Below are positions 23,526 through 35,117 of a stretch of 64,000 nt of DNA, in pieces. The first letter of the stretch is position 1; each line of letters begins with the position of its first letter. The translations under genes and the position numbers were made by a program. A model generated the notes under the pieces. It saw only the letters and a list, made by a program, of their open reading frames with translations. It made no database searches and was not told where the DNA came from. The stretch is from Yponomeuta sedellus (lineage: Eukaryota; Arthropoda; Insecta; Lepidoptera; Yponomeutidae). The stretch is from positions 7,985,473-8,049,472 of the forward strand of contig OW203724.1 in NCBI GenBank assembly GCA_934045075.1, written 5' to 3'.

Positions 23526-23629
23526 TAGGGCGTGGAAAAAGCTGCTGCTTATAATTACGGACCAATCTCTGTATTGACAGCGATGTCGAAGGTCTTAGAA
23601 AAGGTCATGAATAACAGGTTAAACAGGTA

Positions 23630-23730
23630 CTTAAATTTAAAAACCTATTTAGAGGCTAAAAATTTCACCCATGCCGGGATTCGAACCCGCAACCTCTGGC
23701 TATCCGTACCAGCGCTCTACCAATTGAGGT
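23630..23730 (-). repeat. SINE family A fragment (copy 5)
   Basis: Reverse copy with CACCCATGCCGGGATTCGAA and GCTCTACCAATTGAG. Leader and distal tail are missing. Confidence 0.75.
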
Positions 23731-24392
23731 ACTTAAATACCTACTTATTTCGAATACCCTATTCGGATTCCGCTTTGGCGTCATCACTTGATTTCTTGGA
23801 CTCTTAAACTAAGTCCGACACTTTGACTATAAAACTAAGTGTTTGAGATTATTCCTGACCTCTCTAAGGTTTTCTGTCATACAATCCTTGTAAAAAAAAT
23901 AAGAAAAAAGGAGGGGTCAGTCACAGTCTGCTGGAAAGTTACCTGCAAAACCGTTTTCAGGTGGTCAGTGTGGGTAAGTATGTCAGTGAAAAAGAGCCTA
24001 GAGGCCGACCCTTTTCAAAGTTTTCATAAATTTCAATTTTCAAGAATAGACCAAGCCAGTCAGAGACTAATGCAAATATTGAATTGAGTTACGAAATATT
24101 GTTATTATAGATGAGAGACTGGCCAGCTATAATCTATTTAAAAAAAAAAGTAAATTCTTATTTCAAAATTTCTCTCCCTTTTTTTTGCGAGCTAATTAGA
24201 TTATCGTGTCTCATTGAAAAATGGATCCGCGCATTATAAAAATGTCTTAGCGGTAATACTGCTATCTGTCTTTCTTTATCTATCCATCCAATTTCAGTTT
24301 TTCCAACAATATAAAGTATCTATGGCAATTATTTCATATTCTTTTTTATAATCGTCTAGTGAAAAATGCGGAATTATGCTACACCCTATATA
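23731..24392. other. intergenic or intronic DNA, no gene seen
   Basis: No further receptor exon was recognised here, although the receptor gene on the minus strand would continue in this direction. Confidence 0.4.
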
Positions 24393-25651
24393 CATAGGCT
24401 GCTACTTATGTATGCGGAATCTGGGATTCCAATAATTTTAAACGCAATGTCTGACCTCCATGGTCAAATTCTTTCTCTTATATACGTTATATTTTTTTCT
24501 CTTATATACGTTAGTGTTTTGTTTTTGTTGGGTTTAAAATGTCATATCGCCTAAAAAAATGGAACTCACTCGTGAAAATATTCGTGCCATGATTTATTAC
24601 GATTTTCGACGTGGTTTAACGCAACAACAGTGCGTAGATCAATTAACTTCGACTTTTGGTGGTGAAGCTCCATCAAAAACGACTGTGTATCACTGGTTTA
24701 GTGAGTTTAATCGCGGGCGCAGTAAGCTCACGGACGAAGTTAAAGAAGGTCGCCCGAAATCGGTGGTTGTGCCACAAAATATTGAAGCTGTGCGAAAACT
24801 AATAATGCAAGACCGCCATGTTACATATCGCGAGATAGAGGTTATTCTGGGCATATGTATGACGAGCATTCATAGGATATTACATGAACATTTGTCTGTA
24901 AAAAAAATTGTTCGCATTGGATCCCGCACAACTTAACTCAGGATCAAAAAGATGCTCGCGTCGAATGGTGCAAGAAAACCTTAAAAAAATTCAACGGAGG
25001 CGAATAAAAATCTGTTTATAACATCTACACAGGTGACGAATCCTGGATCTACGCGTACGATCCCGAAAATAAACAACAATCAACAGTTTGGGTGTTTCAA
25101 AATGAGCCGAACCCTACGAAAGTGGCTCGTGCAAAAAGCACTGTAAAGCAAATGGTGGCCTGCTTTTTTGGTATTAATGGCCATGTGGTTAATTCGGAGT
25201 GGTACACGACCATTTGTTTGCCGGAAGTATTTGAAGAAATACGCCAAAACAACCAGCGACGCAGAATCATACTTCACCATGACAATGCCAGCTGTCATAC
25301 ATCTCAGGAAACAACTACATTTTTGGATGGTCAAAAAATAGAATTGATGGGTCATCCACTTTACAGCCCTGATTTGGCTCCCAATGATTTCTATTTATTC
25401 CCAAATGTAAAGAATAAATTACGTGGTCAACGATTTTCGACCCGTGAAGATGATACCCGTGTAGATGCGTTCAAACAGCACGTTTTGGAGATACCTCAAT
25501 CAGAGTGGAAAAAGTGTTTTACAAATTGGTTTCATCGAATGCAAAAGTGCATCGATCATAGTGGAGAATACTTTGAAAAACAATAAAAGCATATTTAGCC
25601 ATATACATTTGTTTATTTTTTCTATTCCGCATACATAAGTAGCAGCCCTCG
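24393..25651 (+). mobile_element. mariner transposon (second copy, different subfamily)
   Basis: A 1,259-bp element has terminal inverted repeats of about 28 bp containing GGCTGCTACTTATGTATGCG and is flanked by TA on both sides (24391-24392 and 25652-25653). It ends only 33 bp past the receptor TM7 exon, in what should be an intron or the end of that gene. Confidence 0.9.
24559..25586 (+). pseudogene. mariner transposase with frameshift and stop
   Basis: An open N-terminal part (24559-24936) contains the helix-turn-helix region (SKTTVYHWFSEFNRG, GRPKSVV). The frame is lost around 24905-25010, including a TAA near 25006. It reopens for the catalytic domain (25092-25586), with Asp in HHDNASCH and PDLAPNDFYLF. 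The first catalytic Asp (GDESWIYAYD) lies in the broken stretch. Protein differences from the 4-5 kb copy are large, so the two mariners belong to separate subfamilies. Confidence 0.85.
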
Positions 25652-25684
25652 TATGACGGATTTAATGTACTTCTGTGTTTTTAC

Positions 25685-25792
25685 CTTAAAAGCCTTCCGA
25701 AACTTGCGGGACATGAGGCTGTATAGGATGGGGTTGACAATGGTTGACAGGAACGCGTTCAGCATTGACAGGTAGTCGATCACACGCCATGT
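25685..25792 (-). CDS. neuropeptide GPCR, exon encoding TM7
   Basis: This is a 108-nt minus-strand exon (36 codons) in phase 0, read after the acceptor TTGCAG at 25793-25798. It encodes transmembrane helix 7 with the class A hallmark NPILYSLM, followed by the helix-8 segment SRKFRKAFK. A usable GT donor (AAG|GTAAAA) follows. Its phase fits the TM6 exon at 29496-29587 exactly. The remaining C-terminal tail was not found; a mariner insertion begins 33 bp further on. Without the splice the frame would run into that transposon, so I infer either a further exon outside the annotated stretch or damage to the tail. Confidence 0.8.
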
Positions 25793-26165
25793 CTGCAATC
25801 AACACAACAAACAGAGGGTATAATCCGTACCAGGGACCCAATTCTCACTTCATTAGCAAATAATTCGTATACGACTCTAAGGCGTAGGTATGACTTGAAT
25901 TCTACATAAACAGTCGCATGGTAATTACCATGCGACATCACGACACCTCAAAGCAAGCGAAATTTATCAGCAAATTTGCGTATACGACTTTGTAAAAATA
26001 CATGAAACTCATTTTTATGCGACAAATGTCTGAATTCTTGGAATATTTTGCGTCTATGCTTTCAATTCGCATGTGCGAGAATCGGCTCCCAGCTAGGACT
26101 TTTCTTGATACACAATTGTTTGTTTACATGCGCTTGCCCTTAAGGTGCAACATCATCAGACGTTA

Positions 26166-26386
26166 TAGTCTGTTAGCTTTTAGAATATACCTCGGGCTCT
26201 AGAGTAGGCTTCGGTTTTCGCCGAAAGTACACGAGTGTACACTTCCTGCTCTGTATGAAACTTTTCTTAACTAGTTTGAAAAGTTATGTAAATTAAGTGT
26301 CATATTAGTTTCGATATTTCTATTACACGAATATATCCGATTCTGTCCGATAGTAGCCGAGGTATATTCTAAAAGCTAACAGACTG
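26166..26386. mobile_element. Tc1/mariner-type MITE (copy 2)
   Basis: Same terminal repeats as 20909-21112, flanked by TA at 26164-26165 and 26387-26388. The left third is strongly conserved with copy 1, and the middle has diverged. It lies in the receptor intron between the TM6 and TM7 exons. Confidence 0.88.
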
Positions 26387-26476
26387 TACGTTGTAGTAAG
26401 GTGACATTGAAGTGATTAACTTTAGGTAAATGGGAAGTTAGTTTATTATGGCACTAGTTTAAAAAAGTTGATTAAT

Positions 26477-26770
26477 TTCAAAGTTACGTACATTTCCAAG
26501 TTTGTAGTCGCAATACCACAGGCTAACTGTGAAGGAAAACATCGTGAGGAAACCCGCGGTTGGTTGGCTCCGCACGTATGGACTAGTCTTGCCTGTGAGC
26601 TAGGCCGACTAAGCTGTCAGGATCGTATAGGTGCTGGGCAAGCCTACACCATCTAAAACCCTGTCCCAGGCACTGCAGCAACCGAGTGGTCCCTCCACCC
26701 ACCTAGTGTGAGTGAAGATGCCACTGGACGCTGTATAAATCATCTCATCATGTAGATGCAGAAGCCAATG
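26477..26770 (+). repeat. SINE family D, body
   Basis: Contains GTGAAGGAAAACATCGTGAG, CTAGGCCGACTAAGCTGTCA and the end CACTGGACGCTGTATAAATC. Minus-strand relatives occur at 23289, 29715, 32912 and 63425. Confidence 0.65.
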
Positions 26771-27342
26771 TTTTAAAAAAAATGTTATGGACGAGATGAA
26801 TAATATTTATTTCCGATAACTTAATCCTTATTCATTATTTAATGGAAGCCACTACATAAGTATAAGTCAAAATCTTATATTGCATTCTTGTTTGAAGCAG
26901 CCTCGAATATGCTTCACAAATTTGGAATCCTAAATTCCTTACATACATTGACAGAATTGAAGCTATTCAGAGAAAGTTCATGAAGTTTAAGTGCTACCGG
27001 TTGAAATTCAAATCAAGGAACTATTTATAGTGCTATGTCGAAAACACCATAATCTTGCCCCTGGAAATTCGACGCAGGGTAGCGGACATAACATAATATT
27101 TGCTACAAATCATTGCGGGCTTAGTAAACTCTCCCGAGCTCTTAGGTAGTTTGTCATTTACAGTGCCTACGAGCTTCTATTCTCCACTTTTTATTCCACA
27201 AAACTTGTCACCCAATTAGGTATGCATTTGATTAAGTATGCAAAATGCCTTTTTCTCCGGCGGGCCTGCAGTAGTGTAAGCAGATTTGTCACGAGTTAGA
27301 CTTTGATATATTTAATTGCAGTATAGCAGCTGTTAGGCATTA
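26771..27342. other. intronic DNA of the receptor gene
   Basis: A stretch around 26920-27190 has broken frames reminiscent of a LINE C-terminus (complement not evident) but no motif good enough to call. Confidence 0.4.
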
Positions 27343-27531
27343 TCTTCTATAATATAAAAATGAATCGCCGAATGTGTTGGTAAGCGCAAATCTCGAGAGC
27401 CATTGAACCGATTTCGCTAATTCTTTTTTTAGAATATTCCTTGATGTACGAGGATGGTTATTATGGAGGGAAAACTTAAAAAAAATTAAAAACCGACTGT
27501 TAGGCGGTACGAAGTTCGCTGGGTCAACTAG
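27343..27531 (+). mobile_element. non-autonomous Helitron, 189 bp
   Basis: Starts with TC after an A and ends with CTAG before a T, as Helitrons do. A short hairpin-like GTACGAAGTTCG sits just before the 3' end. The start (ATAAAAATGAATCGCCGAAT) and end (CGAAGTTCGCTGGGTCAACT) match the well-known lepidopteran Helitron pattern. There is no coding capacity. Confidence 0.75.
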
Positions 27532-28021
27532 TTAATGATATAAATAAAAAGAATACTAAATTGCTTTTAATGCTAATTTAATAATAACATAGAGTGAAGT
27601 ATATTATTGTATTGCATACCGATGTATCTTTACTTGCTCTATACTGTTTAATTTAGTAATTTGTGCAGCAAGTGACTTCTTGTTAGTGTTTAAAACTTAT
27701 TAAATTTACTTATGAAACTTATTAAACTTAAATTATTACCTATTTGCTCTTTGGGTGAAGCACAGAAGAAATAAAAAAAAATCTTTGTTGTTAATTCGTA
27801 AATATTTACTTAGGCTAGTTGTCAATTGTGTCGAATTTATAGTTTACTACAGTCTAAAAATTTAATTGTTCAACGAATTAGTTAACACTGTAATGTTGAG
27901 CAATTTAATAAATTAAATAAATAAATAAATTTATATATATGTATATAAATAAATAAATTGTGTGTTTTAAGTGTGGACCTGTAATTTGCTTTATGTTACC
28001 CTATATAAGATTAAATGTGTA
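27532..28021. other. AT-rich intronic DNA
   Basis: Contains (AAAT)n and AT-dinucleotide runs at 27905-27960. No exon was recognised. Confidence 0.45.
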
Positions 28022-28262
28022 TATGGCCTCGGTGGCGCAGCATTTTAGCACGCTGACTGTAAAACCGAAGGTCTCGGGTTCGATCCCCGGCCGGGTCAAA
28101 CTAGGAACGAACTTTTCTAGTTTGTCTCGGGTCTTGGATGTTATCTATGTATTTATTGTATTAAATCTATCGAGTCCAGTTAGCACCTATAACACAAGTG
28201 ATTTAGTTGTACTTAGTATAGAGCTAACGAGATCTGTCTAATATGTCCATGAACATTTATGT
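28022..28262 (+). repeat. tRNA-headed SINE, family F (copy 2)
   Basis: Head GGCCTCGGTGGCGCAGCATT, B box GGGTTCGATCCCC, then TTTTCTAGTTTGTCTCGGGT and a tail to TGTCCATGAACATTTATG. Confidence 0.8.
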
Positions 28263-28647
28263 AACCTCTGTTGGTTTATTATAGATCTCTTAATACATAA
28301 ATAAGAATCCATTTGTAATTCTTTGTTCTTATTGTGAAATGAAGTGATCCCTATCTATCTATCTTAGACGAAGCTAGATTACATTTTCTTGCGGCGTCTA
28401 CACTGGGACATCCCCTGAGAGCCATTTAGGTCCATTATGGTGAGTAAAAGTAATTACTGATATTAAAACGTACTTTTCTTTTAACCTGAAACATTACTTA
28501 AACTTATATAAACAATATTAGCTCGAAATGTAACAAATACAATACAACTGATAAGTAGAAAAAAAACAACTTCCTACCGCTTTCAATTCACATCACAGTT
28601 TCAAAACGTTACAAATCATAAATAATATAAAAAAATATTTTTGTTGC

Positions 28648-28860
28648 TCTAACCCGTGCTGAGGATAATTTTAAAAACCTATTTAGGCTAATAGTGATGC
28701 AAATTACTTCAGCCAGATGTCGCTGCCTGTGAATAATACAGAGAAATTGTAAAGAGGTTCGAAATTTCGCTGATGCCGGCACTTGCCCATTAGCTCAGTT
28801 GGGAGAGCGCTGGTATTAAGTCCCGGCATGGGCGGAATTATTAGCCTCTAAAGGTTTATA
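28648..28860 (+). repeat. SINE family A (copy 6), deleted B box
   Basis: Begins with an inverted tail piece and then carries the leader CAGATGTCGCTGCCTGTGAA and the A-box region. The segment containing the anticodon arm and B box is lost between about 28815 and 28822. Confidence 0.65.
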
Positions 28861-29495
28861 AAAAAAAAATTGTTTTAAATCAATAATACTACGAATTGAC
28901 CACATTTCATATTTTACAACGCGCAAAACTAAAAATACCGTTTCTTAATTTTGCTATCTTGTTTAGGAAAAAAATATTTAGAATTTTTATTGAGAAAATA
29001 AATAAAAATCAAAAATTGTGTGATGACGTTACACATACGGTGGAATGAGGAGGTACCGTTGCCTAGTATTAAAAATGATATGACAGAAGTCAGTTTCAAT
29101 TTCATTCAAATGTCATGTCGGAGAAATTACTTTTCCTTTCCTTAATTCCAATGGTTTTTAAAAAGGCGGCAAGGGTGTTAGTATTAAGCCGTATGTGTGA
29201 CGTCATTTGGCGGTTTCGACCTTTTAAATTCAAACAGAAAATTATAAATGAAAATCAATCGAATTTACGAAAATTAAAAAATATGGGTCGTGTTATTTTG
29301 CATAATGTTTCCTTTAAGACAGTAAAATACGTATACTTAGAAATTGAAATGTAGTCAATTAGGTATGAATAGTTAGGTAATTGGGTAACTACTAATTGGA
29401 AAATTTATAGCGATTTCAAAATCACTGTGCTATTTGTTAAACTTACAGAGTTACGGATACGAGTAGTTCCAACCCAACATACTTAAAGTACTCAC
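28861..29495. other. intronic DNA with an unexplained open frame
   Basis: An open plus-strand frame of about 79 codons (29115-29354), rich in Lys and hydrophobic residues, has no recognised motif. It is probably chance or an old repeat. Confidence 0.4.
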
Positions 29496-29587
29496 ATCGA
29501 ACTCGTAACGCAGGTGCGGAAAGAGCATCATGAGACGCATGGTGACGCTCGGAGCCCAGCAGAAGAAGAACGAGGCTGCCACCGCCG
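29496..29587 (-). CDS. neuropeptide GPCR, exon encoding TM6
   Basis: This 92-nt minus-strand exon lies between the acceptor TTTCAG and the donor GTGAGT. It enters in phase 1, completing the codon left open by the exon at 33158-33926, and ends on a codon boundary. It encodes TM6 with FFFCWAP, the class A CWxP switch, and the start of extracellular loop 3. The exon is short and was found only by looking for the missing helix. Splice sites and phases on both sides agree, which makes the three-exon model convincing. Confidence 0.85.
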
Positions 29588-29714
29588 CTGAAACGCACAC
29601 AAAACAACTTGTATCTTCTGTGTATTACCCCGTGGCGAGATTTGAAAGAGTCCTCAACAGGAGGGGTCAAGTCTTTTAAATGCAATATTTATATATATTT
29701 ATTGGCCTTTTTGC

Positions 29715-29995
29715 ATCTACCTAATGAGATGATTTATACAGCGTCCAGTGGTATCTTCACTCACACTAGATGGGTGAAGGGACCACTCCGACCTGTAGTG
29801 CCTGGGACACGGTTTTTATAGATGGTGTAGGCTTGCCCAGCACCTATACCATCCTGACAGTTTAGTCGGCCAAGCCCACAGGAAAGACTAGTCAATACGT
29901 GCGGAGCCAATTAAGCCGCGGGTTTCCTCACGAAGTTTTCCTTCACCGTTAGCGTGTGGTATTGCGACTACAAATTCGCAAATGACTTTGTTTAA
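29715..29995 (-). repeat. SINE family D body
   Basis: Reverse copy from GCGTCCAGTGGTATCTTCAC to ATTCGCAAATGACTTTG. It sits within the receptor intron. Confidence 0.65.
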
Positions 29996-30041
29996 TTTCA
30001 AAGTTTAATGCAAAGTGATACATTAATGTAGAATTCATCAT

Positions 30042-30400
30042 CATCAACTCATTGTGTCTCCACCGAGGCGCACGGGTCTCTGCCCTGAGGTAGGTATAGG
30101 CCTCCACCACGAAGGCCAAGTCCGGATTGAAGGGGGCTTGCAAGACTAGTGGCTGGTCTTACTGTCAGAAGTTTTCAAGCCGCCCTAAAGCCTCTGACTG
30201 AGCTTAGCAACTGCTATCTATCGACGGCATTCGGCACCAACTACTTAACGTGCCTTGCAAAACACGAAACCGATCGAAAAAATTGTCACCAGCGTTAGTC
30301 ATAGACGGTCACCCATCCATGCACTAGACGCGCCCTACGTTGCTTAACCTTCGTGATCGTCTAAGATCACTCAGGCAGCCGGGTCTACGAGCGATTCAGT
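30042..30400 (-). repeat. 5S-derived SINE, family B, with 5S head
   Basis: The minus strand reads GTTAAGCAACGTAGGGCGC, TGCATGGATGGGTGACCGTC and then the family body ending near 30042. The head shows the 5S rRNA box region clearly. Confidence 0.75.
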
Positions 30401-31149
30401 GTGGAACTAGTACCGCAATAGATACTGTGCAGTAAAGCAAAGATGGGGCAGCAATAAGAACAACCTCAAATATTGTGTGTAATTACAGGGAAAAAAAAAC
30501 TAGATACATACATTGAGAGCATTTTTTTGCTTATATATATATATATTATATATTAATATAATTTATGATTAGGACAAACAACAAATACGTCCCTGGTATA
30601 TACATTTTAATACTACGTTTGTGGAAAAATAGATGAACGGCAACGCGTTCTACATCTTTGCCATTCTTATTATAAAATAATTCACGAATCGCTTGGTGCT
30701 TATTAACACAATTTCCACAACAAATATATATATATATACGAAATTATATTTTTCCACAAACAGGATGTTTTTAAAACTAGAGTCAGCCGGCTTAAACAGT
30801 GTTTCTCGGTAAGTGTGTATCATCTATACACACGATTACCATCAGCCGTGACCGGCATCAAGTGTCACCTGTCGTAATTAATTAATAAATAAAAACAAAC
30901 TATGGACACATAATAGCTACATCATCATCGTGCTAATATAATTTTATTTTCTTAATTATCGGCTTATGGTAAGTCCTAATCGACTTGTTAACATCAACAG
31001 GTGTCTCTAGCACTTTAGACACTTCAAGGTTTCCGGTTTGTTTACAATTAATTTGGATAAAAGTTAATACGAAATTGATCATAGCCTAGGGGAATACAAA
31101 TACTAGGTAAGCCTCGATAAGTATTTTGTTAACTAAGTTGATTTATTTC
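30401..31149. other. intronic DNA with AT dinucleotide runs
   Basis: (AT)n runs lie at 30532-30560 and 30726-30740. An inverted pair TTTGTGGAAAAAT / ATTTTTCCACAAA (30618 and 30752) suggests a small MITE of about 150 bp. The stretch from 30770 to 30890 resembles a LINE 3' end. Confidence 0.45.
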
Positions 31150-31330
31150 TAGAGTGGTTGCGGAGTGCTAGAAGGCCGGCTACACATTTGGGAGGTGTTG
31201 GGTTCGAATCCCGGAGTATAGCAATGACTTTTTTCCAAGTTACGAAAATTTGCGGTGAATGAAACCATCGTGAGGAAACCTGAGTTTCGGAGGTGTACAC
31301 ATACATCAGCGCTAGAAATTGATAATTAGC
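31150..31330 (+). repeat. tRNA-headed SINE, family D (copy 3)
   Basis: Head GAGTGGTTGCGGAGTGCTAG and B box GGGTTCGAATCCC, then AGCAATGACTTTTTTCC and the body GAAACCATCGTGAGGAAACC. Confidence 0.7.
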
Positions 31331-31475
31331 GGTGGCGTGGTAATTAAGCCTATCTCTGACTTAAGGGCTGTACCGTGAATCGTATATTACTTCCGTACCT
31401 ACACTATTTAATTCTGAACCTACGCAGGTACCTTCACATTGGTCCTTCGAGCCGGAGGTTGAGTGTAAGTTTATG

Positions 31476-31840
31476 AATTGAGAAGCCTAGTAGAACCGAG
31501 TGATTGGAATCAATCACATGAGTTAAGCATCAACAGGCGTGGTCAGGTGCAGGATGGGTGACCGTTACTACCGTTACTACCCCTAGTGGCATTTTTCCGA
31601 GCGCTTACGCGCTTCACAAGGCACGTTAAGCCGAAGGTGCCGGCTGTCATGTAATGGCAGTCGTTAGCCATGTCAGAGGCCTTATGGGCGGCTTGTTTAC
31701 TTCTGACAGTAAGACCCGCCACTGTCTTACAATCCTCCATGAAGCCGGACTTGGCCCCCGTGGTGGAGTATGGCCTAACCTTTCTGCGGTCCAGGAAGAG
31801 ACCTGTGCTCAAGCAGTGGATACAAGGGTTGATATCGAAT
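31476..31840 (+). repeat. 5S-derived SINE, family B, nearly full length
   Basis: Head GTGATTGGAATCAATCACAT, GAGTTAAGCATCAACAGGCG, GGTCAGGTGCAGGATGGGTG, ACCGT, then the whole body. The 5S rRNA internal promoter (box A and box C region) is recognisable. A family E SINE follows immediately, in inverted orientation. Confidence 0.8.
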
Positions 31841-31861
31841 TGAAAAGCTTCATAACACTTA

Positions 31862-32057
31862 CATAACATAACGTTCACATACAGGCACATACATTGCTTC
31901 TGACCCCACACTAGGATACCCTGTGTCGTGGGAACCAGAAACAACGACATCACAAACATGTAAACATCCAAGTGTTTTTTTGTCCCCAGCCAGGATTCGA
32001 TCCCGGGACCTCTTGCCATGGTAGGCTGATGCGCTACCGCTACGCCAAGGTCGTCAT
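31862..32057 (-). repeat. tRNA-headed SINE, family E (copy 2)
   Basis: Minus-strand head at the right end (GGCGTAGCGGTAGCGCATCA, B box GGGATCGAATCC), closely similar to 1457-1660. Confidence 0.7.
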
Positions 32058-32911
32058 AAACTTTGAATTATGAAATTATTCTACAACATCGAGTCTCTAA
32101 AGCTTGGGCTTTGTGTTAATTATGCAGACAAACGGCCTTATGTATAAAACCCAATCCGTAAAAAAACTCCTAAAACGCTGACTATAAAATAGCCTGTGGT
32201 GATGCTTTTAAGTAAGCACAGATTAAATAAAACGCATCTAGGAGTGTTTAGTGGAATTGTGTTTGTATCCATAATGTCGAATGTCTTTTGAAGATTGATT
32301 CATTCCTTTGCTTAGTTATCACCAAAAATAAGGCGTCGAAATTGAAAAAAAATATAATTTTATCTACACTTATACTATAATACAAAGATTATAAAACTGA
32401 AAACATAACTCTTACGACAAACATTACGCATAGGCAGTAAATAAAAAAAAAAGTTTTACAGAAAAAAGTTAAGATACAGGTCTTGTATGGACACCTGTAT
32501 CATAATATAACTTTTTAATCATAACGATAAACCTATACAACCTCCAGCTGTACCAAGGAGGTTAAACCTCTTTAAAAAAAAGGTTTTAATGAACTAGTCC
32601 GCGGCGACTCAACGCGCATGCGCAATCGATGTTTGCGCCTTGGCGCCAACATTTTACAGTTTAAAAAACTTTTCATTATTTAAACAAAGTTTGGTTCTGT
32701 TTAATATTATTTCATGTGTTATATAGTATGAGAGTGGATAGTGTACGGCTCGTTTTTTTAAAACACACTCGTGTTATAAGAACCCTTATTATGGAGCAAT
32801 ATCATAAACTACTATTATGACACTTCTAGAGTTAATTAAGAAAATAATATTACATATAAAGCAGGTACATTAGGTACCTATATAATGAAGTAAATGTAGG
32901 GGTAACATTGA
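32058..32911. other. intronic DNA, no gene seen
   Basis: Includes a small inverted repeat TACAGGTCTTGTATGGACACCTGTA near 32474. No receptor exon was recognised. Confidence 0.45.
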
Positions 32912-33122
32912 CCACTGCATCTACGTAATGAGATGATGTATATAGCGTCCAGTGACATCTTCCCTTACACTAGATGAGTGAAGGGACAACCCGGACGCTG
33001 CAGTCTGGCCTGGGACATTGTTTTAGATGTTATAAGCACCTATACCATCCTGACAGCTTAGTCGGGCTAACCCACAGGAAAGACTAGTCAATACGGCTGG
33101 ACCCAACCAAGTCGCAGGGTTA
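32912..33122 (-). repeat. SINE family D body
   Basis: Reverse copy ending 36 bp before the donor site of the receptor's first exon. Confidence 0.6.
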
Positions 33123-33157
33123 GAAATTGTATCAGTAAGTATGTAAGGAACACTTAC

Positions 33158-33926
33158 TAAGCATACGCACCGCCTTCTCCCGGTTCTGCTTTCCATTGAC
33201 CGATCTTCTCCTTGCCTTATACTTCATTAGTTTAATACCTATCAATGTGTATAAGACAGAAATAATGGCCATGGGTACAAAGAAAAACAGGATCGATTGG
33301 ATTGCAACGAAGATGGACAAAGCCTCAGAAATTGTCACGTAGCAATACACATTATTTTTAGTCTCAAACAGATCCACGGTCAGACACTCCGGTACGCAGA
33401 AACAAATGGAAGCAATCCAAATGACGCCGATAATCTTGTAGACGCGGCAGGTCTTTGATAGGGACTGCCTCAGAAACGGCTTTGAGACTACCAAGTAGCG
33501 CTCTACTGTGAAGGCCGATATTGTCATGGCACTGGTCTCACAGAGCACGTATAGTACTGCAAGGTGAAGGTGGCATCCAATTTCGCCGAAGGGATAGAAG
33601 TGAGGCGACCATAGCGTATGCAACTCGATAGGAATGAATAAGGTTATAAACAGATCAGTCAGCGCTATGTTGAAGAGGTATACGTTCGTGGGAGTCCGCA
33701 TGGACTTCTCCTTCGCTATAACGATGCATGTGCAGGTATTTCCAAATATGCTTATAGCCATGATAATGACAAGAAGGATGGTGAGGACGATTTTGAGCTC
33801 GGTGGACTCCAGTGGTGTATCATCGTCGTCGTGGATCATCTCCATCGGTCCATAAAATGTGTAGGAGTTGTTTTCGTACAGGCTCTCGTTTTCAGGCATT
33901 GCGTGACTAGAATAATAGAATAACAT
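33158..33926 (-). CDS. neuropeptide GPCR (rhodopsin family), first coding exon, TM1-TM5
   Basis: The exon encodes 256 residues plus one base and ends at the strong donor A|GTAAGT. The N-terminus is extracellular and acidic, with N-glycosylation sites (NES, NNS). TM1 carries FGNTCTCIVI, TM2 NIALTDLFIT, and extracellular loop 1 WSPHFYPFGEIGC with the conserved Cys. TM3 ends in the ERY form of the DRY motif. Loop 2 has the partner Cys, and TM5 is around LFFFVPMAIISVLYTLIGIKL. The basic third loop ends KAVRML, as in pyrokinin, capa and neuromedin-U receptors. I infer a Gq-type peptide receptor of that broad group; the exact ligand cannot be read. An alternative start is Met10 of the open frame (MPENESLY). 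Confidence 0.85.
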
Positions 33927-33954
33927 AACCGTTAATTTTGCTACAAAAATGCAC

Positions 33955-34205
33955 TAGTCGTTTTGTTTATAGCAAGGTAGCAACGTAGCCTCGATTGTAT
34001 CCCACTGCTGGGCAAAGGCCTCCCCTTTTGCCTTCCACTCCTCCCTGTTCAATGCCACCTCCTGCCAGCCCGGCAGAAAGGTCGTGAGGTCGTCCCGCCA
34101 TTTCCGCTTGAGTCGGCCACGTTTGCAATATCCGTCGCGCGGAACCCAGTCAGAGACTATTTTTGCCCACCTCTCTGGGCCCATATGGCTTAGGTGGCCC
34201 GCCCA
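33955..34205 (-). pseudogene. LINE ORF2 C-terminal fragment
   Basis: The minus strand encodes RWAKIVSDWVPRDG, RGRLKRKWRDDLTTF and EEWKAKGEAFAQQWD, the conserved end of RTE-like endonuclease-RT proteins. Its 3' end lies near 33955. It is immediately upstream of the receptor start, so the receptor promoter or 5' UTR must include or precede it. Confidence 0.75.
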
Positions 34206-34358
34206 ATTCCACTAGGCATAATTAATGCGTGTTAATTTCTACCCTTATTTAGTGATAAAAAAGTATACACATTTAACAAGTGTAGTGCTTAGTACTTGTA
34301 ACGTCTTTTTTCTGAAATCTCTGTCGGTTTTGAAATAAAGCAGTCCAACAGGGGGCTG

Positions 34359-35117
34359 TTTCATAGAATTACAATCCGCTATTTGATTCTCTTTTTAAGT
34401 AAGTCTTAAACGGTAAATAACTCTTCCATTGGACCAAAAAATACATAAGTATATTTTTTGAGGACCTAAAAGCAACATAAAAATATATTTTGAAACTTTA
34501 TTTTCCTAAACAGCCAAAAACGCGTTCAGCCATTTTCGTCTATGGTTTGAAGTCTAAAAAATTGTAAACAAAGTTTGACATTCAATTTTCTGTAAGTGAT
34601 CTCTGAGCATAGTGCAATAACAACAACGCAACCATGATTTCATCAAATTTACATCCAAAATATAGCAATTATCATTATTGCATTGTTCGAGAATGAAAAA
34701 ACAAGTCAATAAAGACCCCCGGGAAGTTGTGGATTCGTGTACCCAGCGAAATTAACATTCGAAAAACTTGGCTCAAACTTGCCGAAACCCCGACTCTTTA
34801 TCAATTGAAACTCGGGTGTATTTATGTGAAGATCACTCTGATGTAAGATTATTATAATAATCAATGTCCACTGGCTCTGACTGAACGATGTTTGTTTACA
34901 TACTTTAGGAGCTTTCAAGATGGCGGATAGCGTTTTGGCCGTTACGAATTAAACGAGGAAAATATTTTTTTACTTTGCAAATTTTGCAGCCATCCTGCAT
35001 ACTTACTTAGCAAAATCAATATATTTCGGTTTCATACATTAAATACTATAGGAAATATTCATTTGTCGCGTCAAATTTGATACGTGTCAAATAGCGGATT
35101 TATGGTTTTCTATGAAA
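34359..35117. mobile_element. non-autonomous DNA transposon, about 760 bp
   Basis: Terminal inverted repeats of about 28 bp: TTTCATAGAATTACAATCCG plus CTATTTGA at the left, and the complement of TCAAATAGCGGATTTATGG plus TTTTCTATGAAA at the right. No target duplication could be fixed with confidence. No coding capacity. Confidence 0.65.
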
